DNA of 64,000 nucleotides from Skeletonema tropicum (lineage: Eukaryota > Bacillariophyta > Thalassiosirophyceae > Thalassiosirales > Thalassiosiraceae). The position numbers were made by a program, and so were the translations under genes. Where the stretch lies: contig CM074127.1 in assembly GCA_037178625.1 (NCBI GenBank), positions 2,418,001 through 2,482,000 on the forward strand, read 5' to 3'. Each line of letters begins with the position of its first letter. The stretch's first letter is position 1. The notes below the pieces were generated by a model. That model saw nothing but the letters and a program-made list of their open reading frames with translations, had not been told where the DNA came from and did not search any database. This document shows positions 1 to 8,773 of the stretch, in pieces.

Positions 1-626
1 ACGATGTTAAGTGGTTCGTCCCAAATAAAGGAGAACCTAGTGATTGTTTCTAATGGAAGAATCTTGATGGGGGTTCGGATGAGCTACTTGAGAGTGAGAG
101 TACTGCTGCTGTGCGTGTGCGGCAGCTGCATGGTGTGATTACTTCCGCTGGGTTCCGTCCTCGACGATTTTCTGTCGTGGAACAGGGCTGGAACAGGCAA
201 GAAAACCAAAATTGGCCCTTCATTGGACTGGATTGGCGATCTAAGCTTTTGCAAGATTACAATTTTCTCGTAATCCGCAGTTTCCATGACAGGAACTCGT
301 AGAACGAGCCAGTCTGAAGCCGATTGAAGCCCCTGTTACAAGAAAGGCCTACTCATTTGAATATGTGTCTGATTTAAAATAGTAATGTAGGTGTCTTTTA
401 GATCTAATGCACAAGTCATACTACCTAATTGTTATTGTTACCCAGCCAAGACGGACAAGACATTTGTGGCCTCCCACGCACGCGTGTGTCGGTGACAAAT
501 GACAAGTGGATTGAGCTGGTGAAAAGTATTAGATTGACGTACTAGAGATAGAGGAATATCATATAGCTTAGAAATCATCTCTTGTGTTTATGTCACGTAC
601 ATAGTTAGCGACAACTTCTTCTCTCT
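1..626. other. Left edge, no gene recognised
   Basis: I find no convincing coding region here. Short open frames exist on both strands around 84-302, but they overlap antisense, have no recognisable motif and no sensible N-terminus. The part nearest 626 is the 3' flank of the RRP8 gene, which ends at 627. Confidence 0.5.
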
Positions 627-2135
627 TCATCGACGCTTGTAAATGCAAGGCTTGGCTGAAAAGTTTTCATGCTCTGCCAATCCTGATCCACCATCAACTT
701 TGACAAAATCCATGAACAAAAACATCTTATTGGAACGATCCATATTCGTGCACTGGAAGCCACAACGTTGCATCAACGCCATGAATTCATCCAACAGCAT
801 GAGTGGCTGAGGAGTACCATCATCTTCAGTATCGTCACTTCTCCTACTGTTGTTCTGATGATGCACATTGTTCCTACTCTTCAACTTCTTCTGGTTACCA
901 AACTTTCCCTTGTTTTGTTTGTCGCCACTTTTGCTCGTTTCAGCAGATGCAGTCTCAAACCTAGATCGTACTTCTGCCACTCTTAACACACCATTGAACT
1001 TTAGTACACGCCAACTTTCTCGTACAAAGTCTGCTACATTTGTACCCATGAGGGCTAAGCAATATACTCCTACATCGATAGATTCATTTGAGAGAGGAAC
1101 ATTGGACATGTCTGCGGGTGTCACTAGTGGATTGCCACCGGATACCAAGTCGAACGAGTGGACATCAAAGGGACAAGAAGATGACTTCTTGTCATCTTCA
1201 CTTTGCTTTCCTTTCTTTGCTTTTTTGGATGGCTGATTGACCAGTTGACCATCACTCCCAATCTTCAATGATAGCAACCTTTCAGCAAGTTTGGCATCTC
1301 CACATCCAAAATCAGCCACCACAACATTCTCTCGTTGTTTGCTTTTCTTGCCCTGAACCTCCTTCTTCCAAGTAGAAACAATCTTCTTATAAATCACATC
1401 CACAGGATTCACCGGCCACTCTTTCGCTTGCTTACGAAAACCCACATGATATTGATCAAATAACTCTGGATTTTCTGTGAATTGTTGGAAGGAATCTTGG
1501 GATGGTTTTGTGTACAAGTCTTCGTTGAGTTCACGAAATCGAGAGGAGGTTAGACGTTCTAGGAACGCTTTTTGCAGAGTGGACATCATGGATGGTTTTG
1601 GTAGTGATATCTTCATCTTGTTGTTGTTGTTGTTGTTGTTGCTGCTGCTGTTTGCTGTAGTGTTTTTGTCACCTGTCTTGCTTTTCTTTTCTGTGGAGGG
1701 ATTCTGTGTAGTGGATTCTGTTGCATCATCTGTTGCCACATCCTTCTTTTTCTTTTTATTCTTCTTCTTTTTCTTCTTTGGACTGCTCTCTATAGTATCA
1801 TTAGCGTCAGCTGGTGACTGTTTTGTCGCTTCTACTTTCTGTCGTTTATTTTTTGTGTTGTCATCACTATCAGTTTTTGATGTAGATCCAGATTGCTTTT
1901 TGGGGCTAGATACAGGAGTACTGCTTTCGCCAGAAGATTCTGCTAGAAGCTTCTTTGCTGCTTCTTCTCTCTTGCGCTTTTGTCTCATTCGTTTCTTCTT
2001 TGACTTGGTCCATGTGCTGGGATCATCATTATTGACAGGTGTGGACGGTTGGCTCATTGTTGATGTCGATACAGGTGATGATGGTAGTTCTGCTGCTGCG
2101 ACACGATCAGGAGATTGCGCCTTCTTCTTTGACAT
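627..2135 (-). CDS. RRP8: RRP8-type nucleolar rRNA methyltransferase
   Basis: 502 aa. The N-terminal third is low-complexity, Ser/Lys-rich and nuclear-like, with KKKKKKNKKKKKD and a poly-Asn run coded by a (TTG/TGC)n tract near 1620-1650. The C-terminal part matches the RRP8 methyltransferase family: the helical entry RFRELNEDLYTKPS, then YHVGFRKQAKEWPVNPVD, the SAM-binding motif VVADFGCGDAKLAERL (about residue 270), the PLSNESIDVGVYCLALMGTN strand and the RVLKFNGVLRVAEVRSRFE region. In yeast and humans this family makes m1A on large-subunit rRNA in the nucleolus. The diatom protein carries a Lys/Ser insert between motif I and the next strand, and a second charged insert before the C-terminal helix. 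The ATG at 2135 begins MSKKKAQSPD. Family assignment is firm; the target base is inferred from orthologues. Confidence 0.93.
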   Translation of the reverse strand: MSKKKAQSPDRVAAAELPSSPVSTSTMSQPSTPVNNDDPSTWTKSKKKRMRQKRKREEAAKKLLAESSGESSTPVSSPKKQSGSTSKTDSDDNTKNKRQKVEATKQSPADANDTIESSPKKKKKKNKKKKKDVATDDATESTTQNPSTEKKSKTGDKNTTANSSSNNNNNNNKMKISLPKPSMMSTLQKAFLERLTSSRFRELNEDLYTKPSQDSFQQFTENPELFDQYHVGFRKQAKEWPVNPVDVIYKKIVSTWKKEVQGKKSKQRENVVVADFGCGDAKLAERLLSLKIGSDGQLVNQPSKKAKKGKQSEDDKKSSSCPFDVHSFDLVSGGNPLVTPADMSNVPLSNESIDVGVYCLALMGTNVADFVRESWRVLKFNGVLRVAEVRSRFETASAETSKSGDKQNKGKFGNQKKLKSRNNVHHQNNSRRSDDTEDDGTPQPLMLLDEFMALMQRCGFQCTNMDRSNKMFLFMDFVKVDGGSGLAEHENFSAKPCIYKRR

Positions 2136-2433
2136 CTTACTGCTGCTCCTGCTGGCTTGTGCTTTATGATTGCTGTTTATTGTTCTATTAGTTTCGGTCC
2201 TGACAGGGAAGCTAAGTATGGATACTCATGGGGTGTACTCACGTCTCCATTGTTAGTTGCACTTCATTTTGATCAGTGGCTTTGAGTTTGAGCGAGAAGG
2301 AAGGAAGGAGAAGGACAGTAGTTTGAGACAATAATCGAGCCGGTATAAAAAGTAGGCATGGAAACGTAAACACCGAAAAGGTCATGAAGATAACGGACAA
2401 GCAGTATGCTATGCCGCCAGTGCTAACTAGAGT

Positions 2434-3759
2434 ATGAAGAGCACTACTAACGTGGATGGTATTGGCCGGAGGAGAGGGCAATCTTCTGCAACGACAAAGA
2501 ATGTTAGAACTTCAATTATAGTGACTGTGGGAGCCTTTGTCCTGATCTCCGCATTGTTGTTTTTATTGAGTGTAAATTTGTCTTCCATGAAAGATAATGA
2601 TGATGAAATAACTTCTTACGAAAAGGATGCACCACCGGTGTCTGCTGCAGGAAGTATTCGAAATCCACAAAACAAAAATCTACGCAACAACAATGATCCG
2701 TCTTTGGATGCGGACGAGTTGATCCTGCGGGGTGAATTACATCTGGTGGAAATCAGTCCCGATAGGGGCAAAGCTTTCTTTTGCAAATTAGATTGGGATG
2801 CCTACAAAAAAGATCCTCCATCATTGCCCATGTTTCGTTTCCTCGTGTCGCAATCTGGCTGTGATGGGAGGAAGAATAATGTGGCAGTTGACTTGGCACA
2901 TATAACTGAGAAAGCAAAGGCATACGATAAATCACTCCAACAACAGAATAGAAGGGATGTTCGATCCATGGATCCAACTGGATTTGTGTTTCATGAATCA
3001 CGAGTTGGTAGTACACTCGTGGCAAATTCCTTGACTGCAATGAACCCATCTGCAAATCGTGTCTACTCAGAATCCAATCCCATCAACACTGCTTTGAAAT
3101 CTGACAATCCACAGCTGCTTCGAGATGTAGTTTACCTCATGGGTCGCACCAATAGGCCTGAAGAAGAACACATGTTCTTTAAAGTTTCTTCCATTGGTTC
3201 CAAACGCATCAGCGTCATGCGGGATGCCTTTCCAGAAACTCCCTGGATATTTGTTTATCGGGAACCCGTGCAAACAATGATGAGTCACTTGGATCCTGCC
3301 AAAGTCAATGTGTCAAAGAATGGCCGAATACAGGCTGTATGCACCAGAGCAAGACACAGTCCTCCTAAGGATCTACATGATCTTGTGGAACAACAGGGTA
3401 GACGCATAGATAACTTGTCAGATCAAGAGTTTTGTGCAGCACATCTTGCTTCACTGTGTGAAAGTGCATTACAGGAATTAAAGAAATCCAATCATCACGG
3501 AAGAGCTGTGGAATATGATGGTATCATTGATCAATTGCTGAATGATATCATACCAAACCATTTTGGAGTTACTGTTGACGATGAAGCACGTCAACGCGTG
3601 TTACATGTCTCCAAAACTTACTCAAAGGCCAAGAGTCATGGAAAAGATTGGGTGGAAGACAGCGAGAAGAAAGAAGCTCACTCGACACCTGAAATACGCG
3701 GTGCCAGTGAGCTCTTCCTATCTAAATCATATTCAGAGTTGAAGAAGTATAGTGTTTAA
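2434..3759 (+). CDS. Type II membrane protein with sulfotransferase-like P-loop domain
   Basis: 441 aa. A short basic cytosolic N-terminus is followed by one hydrophobic segment (about residues 27-49) and a Ser/Asp-rich stem, giving type II topology typical of Golgi enzymes. The luminal domain has a phosphosulfate-binding-like loop, FVFHESRVGSTLVANS (about residue 186), and a downstream strand WIFVYREPVQTMMSH (about residue 269) that resembles the 3'-phosphate region of sulfotransferases. An acidic/His C-terminus follows. The acceptor substrate cannot be deduced. It is divergent with RRP8 (starts about 300 bp apart) and convergent with the MCAT gene. A carbohydrate or protein sulfotransferase is the best guess, but the family is divergent and a different P-loop transferase is possible. 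Confidence 0.7.
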   Translation: MKSTTNVDGIGRRRGQSSATTKNVRTSIIVTVGAFVLISALLFLLSVNLSSMKDNDDEITSYEKDAPPVSAAGSIRNPQNKNLRNNNDPSLDADELILRGELHLVEISPDRGKAFFCKLDWDAYKKDPPSLPMFRFLVSQSGCDGRKNNVAVDLAHITEKAKAYDKSLQQQNRRDVRSMDPTGFVFHESRVGSTLVANSLTAMNPSANRVYSESNPINTALKSDNPQLLRDVVYLMGRTNRPEEEHMFFKVSSIGSKRISVMRDAFPETPWIFVYREPVQTMMSHLDPAKVNVSKNGRIQAVCTRARHSPPKDLHDLVEQQGRRIDNLSDQEFCAAHLASLCESALQELKKSNHHGRAVEYDGIIDQLLNDIIPNHFGVTVDDEARQRVLHVSKTYSKAKSHGKDWVEDSEKKEAHSTPEIRGASELFLSKSYSELKKYSV

Positions 3760-3840
3760 TCTCTAACTGTTATATTAGTTACACATCTTCTCCACTTTTC
3801 AATTTGCCCACATCTAAATCAAATCAGAAGTTGTAAGAAT

Positions 3841-5015
3841 TTATACTTCAACATTTTCGCATGCGGCAGTTTTGTCAATCCTCTTCAATACTCCAGCGGT
3901 AACCTTTCCGGGTCCAAGCTCCATAGCTCTCTCGAATCCCTTACTCAAAACACTTGCAACTGAGTCTTCCCACATAACAGGAGCAGTGACTTGCTTGGCA
4001 AGAAGCTTTTTGATAGTATCAGGGTCAGAGTGGGGTTTGGCATCAACATTGGAGACAACTGGAATACGTGGCTTGCTGATTTCAATATCCTCAAGAACCT
4101 TCTCCAATGATTCAACAGCTGGGGCCATGAAATCAGTGTGGAAAGCACCAGCAACAGCAAGCTTAACAGTCATACGCGCCTTGAATTCAGGTTTGGCAAT
4201 CTCAGCAAGAGTATCACATGCCTTCATATGTCCAGAGACAGCATAGTTTCCGTTACATAAAAGGTTGGCAATTTGAATCTTTTCTCCGGATTTCTCTGAT
4301 GCAGCCTCACAAAGCTCTCCAACCTTATCTTTTGACAATCCAATCACAGAAACCATACCAGTATCAATCGCATCAGAAGCAGCCTGCATCGCTTCACCAC
4401 GTGCCTTTGTCACCTTAACACCATCCGCAAAGGAGATGGCACCAGCAAAGCAGAGTGCCGAATATTCTCCCAAACTCAAACCCATTGCACATGTTGCTTC
4501 ATCAGCGGCTTCTTGTCCCTTCTCCGCCTTCAACTTTTCGACAGCAGCCATACTGGCTACGAAAATTGCAGGCTGGGATACAACAGTGGAGTCCAACTTC
4601 TCTTTGGGTCCAGAAACACATAGATCGAGAAGGTCGTATCCAAGAATTTCAGAAGCTTCATCGAAAAGAGCTTTGGCAGCAGGAACTTCCTTGCATGTCT
4701 CTTCGCACATACCGACGAATTGGGCGCCTTGTCCAGGGAACATGAATGTAACCTACAAGGCATATATCAACCATGATGATTTTCCAATTAATTTGTGTGT
4801 TTATAAAAGAATGATATTTATTGCAGAATATATGGATCAATTACATATCATTGGCTCACCTTGGAAGAGAAGTCATCGAAATCATTATCACTTGCCATGT
4901 GAAGGCTGCTGGCAGCACGACGGGCGAAGACTGGAGATGCAGGCTGGAAGGCAGACGCATATCTGAGAGCCGAAAAGGCCACAGTTGCGATCATAGTGGA
5001 TGCGTAGGGAGCCAT
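3841..5015 (-). CDS. fabD: Malonyl-CoA:ACP transacylase, plastid-targeted, two exons
   Basis: Exons at 4860-5015 and 3841-4752 are separated by a 107-nt GT-AG intron (4753-4859); the junction reads SSK|VTFMFPGQG. The product is about 355 aa. Exon 1 codes for a signal peptide ending YASAF|QP, the classic ASAF cleavage motif of plastids bounded by four membranes, then a Ser/Arg-rich transit peptide. The mature enzyme has the GQGAQ entry, the nucleophile elbow GLSLGEYSA (Ser about residue 145) and AGAFHTDFM with the catalytic His. It moves malonyl groups from CoA to acyl carrier protein for type II fatty acid synthesis in the plastid. ATG 5015 is preferred over the in-frame ATG at 5036 because it has a better context (CAACCATGG) and puts the hydrophobic segment near the start. 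Confidence 0.95.
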
Positions 5016-5300
5016 GGTTGATGAACAAAGGTGCAATTTTGTGCGGAGGATTGTTGGACGTTGGATTTGCGTTTGGTGTCAATTGCCGTAATTGCTGACG
5101 TACACGGGCGGCATTGGTTCAACATTTGAACCGCGGGCATTCGATACCCCGACTCAAATCCTCACGCTCAATAAAACTTACCAAAATTCTTTCTGACATA
5201 GGTAACAATGGTGAAAGTTGCCATAATATCTCTCTAGAGTGCGACTTTGATATCTTCTTTTGGTAAAGTTGTACTAACAAACTATTGATTTCACAGCAGC

Positions 5301-6524
5301 ATGAGTGTAACTGACGTTTATGACATACGCGAGATAATTCAGGTGCTTCAAGAGCACGGTATTGACGACGAAGAAACATTGGCGAGAACTCTGGACAGAA
5401 GCACGACACAACGTCAAAATGATACACCATCAACGGCATCATCCGGAGGAGGCACCATCCTATCCTCTGCTCAGACTATTCAAACTGCCAACCATTCTTT
5501 AAATGTTTCTCATAATGAAAATGATCCATCGTCGGCGGGGTCTACTGCGCCGTTATCTATAAACCCATCAATGATTGATAGTTCATTATCATCATTCCTC
5601 TCGAGTCTTTCCAATAGCCACGCCTCGTATGACAGCGTTTCGTCGATGTCTTCACAGTCCACACCACGTCATTCACCTGATTCTTATGAAAGTATCGGCA
5701 GATTCCTCACTACTGACAATGAATGTGATGGAATTTCTGTCTTATCTCTCATGACTGAAAAAGGCGAAGCTGCACTAGATGGGGAGAAGTGGTGGGAGCA
5801 AATCGAAGATTGGGACAGCTTCACTGCTGATGCCAACAATATTCTGAAGTTACTAATCTTGGAGGAGATGAAAAAGAAATCTGCTGACGATGCAACCAAC
5901 AACAATGGTAGTTTGCAGAATCGTTCAGCTTTCTTTGGGGTGTGGAAATGGTTTCAGGGTATTTATGAAACAATCACCAATGCTACCACAGCAGGTAGCA
6001 ATCAGGAAAAGATTGATTCCGAAAGAGCCAGGTATGTGTCGTCACTCATCAAGCAAATCGTTGCTATAAAGCAAGAACTGGATGAACTGCCTGGAGAGCC
6101 ACCATCTCTTCCCGAAGATTTGCAACTGGATGATGTGCCGGATCACATTCGTCAGAAGCTTCTAGAACACCATGCTCGAGTGAATGAGTGGAGGAATGAA
6201 ACTATGCAGCCTCGCGAAAGATTGGAAGCGAAATATGCTGCTTGCCGAGAGAAACTTCTAGCATGCATTATCGACACAGAGGAAGAGTTGTTTTGGAAGA
6301 AAGGAGCGAAACAAATGAGGAATGACGACAACAAATGGAGCAGTCTCAATGATGATGGTTATGTTGAAGTAGTATCAAAGGCGTCTCCATGTTGGGATGA
6401 CGTAGAAACGAAATGTCGGAGCAAGAGTGCTTTGTCTCAATATGCTTCCTACATTACTGGAGCCATCGGGGTTGGAATCGCTGTTGTGTTGTCTACCGTT
6501 TTGTCAAAGCGCAGAGGATGCTGA
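5301..6524 (+). CDS. Unknown tail-anchored Ser-rich protein
   Basis: 407 aa, not recognised. A short helical N-terminus (DIREIIQVLQEHGIDDEETL) leads into a long Ser/Thr-rich linker (residues about 40-140). An acidic WW-containing stretch follows (GEKWWEQIEDWDSF), then a charged helical region with probable coiled coil (residues about 240-340, RARYVSSLIKQIVAIKQELDEL). A single C-terminal hydrophobic helix (ITGAIGVGIAVVLSTVLS) is followed by the basic tail KRRGC. That layout is typical of tail-anchored proteins of the ER, peroxisome or mitochondrial outer membrane. The segment DDGYVEVV, just before the anchor, has the form of an acidic-aromatic-x-x-hydrophobic Atg8-binding motif. Its start lies 286 bp from the divergent MCAT start. 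No function is assigned. Confidence 0.8.
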   Translation: MSVTDVYDIREIIQVLQEHGIDDEETLARTLDRSTTQRQNDTPSTASSGGGTILSSAQTIQTANHSLNVSHNENDPSSAGSTAPLSINPSMIDSSLSSFLSSLSNSHASYDSVSSMSSQSTPRHSPDSYESIGRFLTTDNECDGISVLSLMTEKGEAALDGEKWWEQIEDWDSFTADANNILKLLILEEMKKKSADDATNNNGSLQNRSAFFGVWKWFQGIYETITNATTAGSNQEKIDSERARYVSSLIKQIVAIKQELDELPGEPPSLPEDLQLDDVPDHIRQKLLEHHARVNEWRNETMQPRERLEAKYAACREKLLACIIDTEEELFWKKGAKQMRNDDNKWSSLNDDGYVEVVSKASPCWDDVETKCRSKSALSQYASYITGAIGVGIAVVLSTVLSKRRGC

Positions 6525-6617
6525 GATATCCATCGATTGCTGTTTGTTAGAAGTTTGATAATGGTGTAATTTAGAAAATATGTTGTTTGCTTTACCTTCC
6601 AGGACGTGATCATCACA

Positions 6618-7295
6618 TCACTTCAGTAGACCATTATCATACAATTGCTCCGACCTCTTCAAAACTTTCAGGACACCAAGACTCACAGTGCCCTTAGATT
6701 CAGCCTCTTCCACCTCTTTTGTACTCCACCATTTCGCATCCATAGCGTCATCCGATGCTTCAATAATTGGCTGTGATGATGCAATAACCTCAGCAAAGCA
6801 CTGGCTGATAACGTAATGGAAACCATCTGATATTGCATCAGAGCAAGTAAATGGACCATCATTATACCACTTCAGAGTCCATTTTTGATTGTTTGTGTCG
6901 TCTCCTAACCCAGTTTCTTCTCGCAATTCACGCTTTGCTGCATCCATTGTTCCTTCGTTTGTTTCAATCTTTCCGCCGGGCAAAGACCACATTCCCTTGT
7001 TTGGTGCCTTGCCTCTTTGTATGAGTAAATATCTCACCGGTTCTATTGTTGTTGATGGTGTTGATGTCGAGCTTGACGGTAATGATTTTTCATGAAATCG
7101 AATAACTACGGCCACGGCTGCACGAGGATAGGAAGGAAAAGCATTGGGTGATGAAGACATTAACCGCGTCAACGTTGGCACCCTGCCTTTGTGCAAAATT
7201 GAGTTTATTATCATTGACGACATGAACGAATGTGTAGGTAATAAGTTGATGACAAAACACAGCACTGCAGCTATCATCAGACAAAAAGGAGGCAT
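6618..7295 (-). CDS. Nudix hydrolase with N-terminal presequence
   Basis: 225 aa. The full Nudix box is present at about residues 107-129: GGKIETNEGTMDAAKRELRE followed by ETGLG, which supplies the glycine, the REXXEE metal-binding glutamates and the closing Gly. Upstream VRYLLIQRGKAPNKGMWSLPGG is the usual substrate-side strand. The first about 45 residues start with a hydrophobic segment (MPPFCLMIAAVLCFVINLLP) followed by THSFMSS and a basic Ser/Thr region, so the protein probably enters the secretory route and perhaps the plastid. Nudix enzymes hydrolyse nucleoside diphosphates linked to another moiety; short WSLPGG-type members include MutT/ADP-ribose-type enzymes, but the substrate is not readable from the sequence. 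Confidence 0.9.
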   Translation of the reverse strand: MPPFCLMIAAVLCFVINLLPTHSFMSSMIINSILHKGRVPTLTRLMSSSPNAFPSYPRAAVAVVIRFHEKSLPSSSTSTPSTTIEPVRYLLIQRGKAPNKGMWSLPGGKIETNEGTMDAAKRELREETGLGDDTNNQKWTLKWYNDGPFTCSDAISDGFHYVISQCFAEVIASSQPIIEASDDAMDAKWWSTKEVEEAESKGTVSLGVLKVLKRSEQLYDNGLLK

Positions 7296-7660
7296 GGGAG
7301 GTGGGATTATTCGGTTCGCTCAGATGATTGTTGTGAGGAGTCGGTGGGTTGCTTGTTTAGTGTGATATTTTTGGCATAAATATTATGATGTCGAAGGATT
7401 GCAGCGCCGAGAGACAACCAAGTTGACGAAAAAAAATAATGGTGGACGATGTCAGCTACACTGCGCCTGTAATTCTAAATACTTAGTACAGAATACAATG
7501 AATTCGATAGGAAACAATAAGCAACAGCGGCGACAAAAAGTTTGTATATACATCTTTTACACAACCCAATTAGTATTGCTAATTACATACCACTTATATC
7601 TCGCCTCACAACCAAATTCTCACATATACATTGAACAGAGCTATTACCCACTCACAACGT

Positions 7661-8032
7661 CTATCGAGTATCATTCTTTCTTTTCGTTCCTAGTAGACAA
7701 ATAGCCTCCCGTCTCACATTGTTGCCGAAACTAAATGCAGCTTTTCTCGCTCGTATCATTGCGTCCTCACAAGCTTGCATTGTTGGATTTATTCTTTGTT
7801 CTTTTGCTTCATCTTCAGCAATGCTATCACTATTATCGCTATCCCCACCCCGACTAGTCTCGGATAAAATCATGTAGAGTCCAAATTGATGATCCGCTGC
7901 CATCATACCACGAACGAAGGTTTGTTCAGCTGTGGATGGTCGGTGAAAAGTTGGAGCCGATTCAGACAGCCGACCTTGAATGGTAAAAGCTGCAGCAATC
8001 AGGATTAGGGCACGGCGGGAAGAAGATAACAT
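7661..8032 (-). CDS. Small secretory unknown
   Basis: 123 aa, not recognised. The first about 26 residues form a plausible signal peptide (basic MLSSSRR, hydrophobic ALILIAAAFTIQG, then ESA). The remainder is polar with two Cys (one in QACEDAMIRARKAAFSFG, one in AICLLG) and an acidic Asp/Ser patch (GGDSDNSDSIAEDEAKE). It lies between the Nudix gene and a 740-bp gene-free stretch. The start at 8032 is favoured because it places the hydrophobic core next to the initiator. Existence as a gene is moderately supported by the signal-peptide layout and lack of a competing frame. Confidence 0.55.
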   Translation of the reverse strand: MLSSSRRALILIAAAFTIQGRLSESAPTFHRPSTAEQTFVRGMMAADHQFGLYMILSETSRGGDSDNSDSIAEDEAKEQRINPTMQACEDAMIRARKAAFSFGNNVRREAICLLGTKRKNDTR

Positions 8033-8773
8033 GGTTTGAGTTTAGCAGTTCGGTCGACGTTACAGATTATTGTACTTATGGTTGCAGAAGATTGAGGTGC
8101 ATTGGCATCTTGCAATGATTGGTATATCTTTTGAGAGGTTCAAGCTGCACCGCACAAGGAACAATGGAATCATTGGCAGCTGTTACGAAGAATTGTCATC
8201 TGGGTGGGCGGCGGGCGGCATTTTGAGAGAGGCGGGTAAGTAGGCGGGCGTCACATCACGACGGTATGTACGGTGCGTGCGTTGGGTCACCGTCATTTTT
8301 ACCATCTGGATAGGTAGGCAGTAAGTCCTATCTACAGGTGGTACTCCTACCTATTTTCGTCTAGAGTGGTACTAACTCAACCGTCAAGGCCCTTCTCGCT
8401 TTTCAAAAGCCTGAAGGGCGTAAGTAGTTTGAGACGCGGTACTTATCAGTGAAACCATGTTTGTTCCTCCCGTCCATCACGAGCAAGTCTCACACACATA
8501 CAAGTAAACAAGAGCAAGTGCGACGGTGCCGTGGATGACGAGACAACAGCCTGACAACAATAACGGACGATTTCCCGGTAAGTAGCGAAGCAAGCATCAG
8601 CGGCCAAGCATCACTGCGACCTAGCATTGTCAATTGGAGGAAAACAGGTCATTGATCATTGAATGAATCCCTGCCTGAGCATTTTCACATTATATACAAA
8701 TAATAATAGAGCGGTCATCATCTTCGAGAGGGCCCACCAGGCTACTTAAAATTTCTGTCACACTAACCGAGCT
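8033..8773. other. Divergent intergenic region with hairpin and possible first exon
   Basis: This is a 740-bp stretch between divergent genes. It contains a strong hairpin at 8389-8419. An ATG at 8535 opens a short frame that meets a consensus donor (G|GTAAGT) at 8578. This could be a small first exon of the EF-hand gene, joined to an acceptor at 8771, or simply a spliced 5' leader. Confidence 0.45.
8389..8419. repeat. Hairpin in promoter/leader region
   Basis: GCCCTTC (8389-8395) pairs with GAAGGGC (8413-8419). Inside it CTTTT pairs with AAAAG around a single C, so a 31-nt element folds with two stacked stems. It could be DNA-level or leader RNA structure. Confidence 0.5.

Noticed and set aside
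1477..2169. 230-codon plus-strand frame with long Leu/Phe runs opposite RRP8.
   Set aside because: It is the antisense shadow of the Lys- and Asn-rich N-terminal half of RRP8; the hydrophobic runs are reverse complements of those codons.
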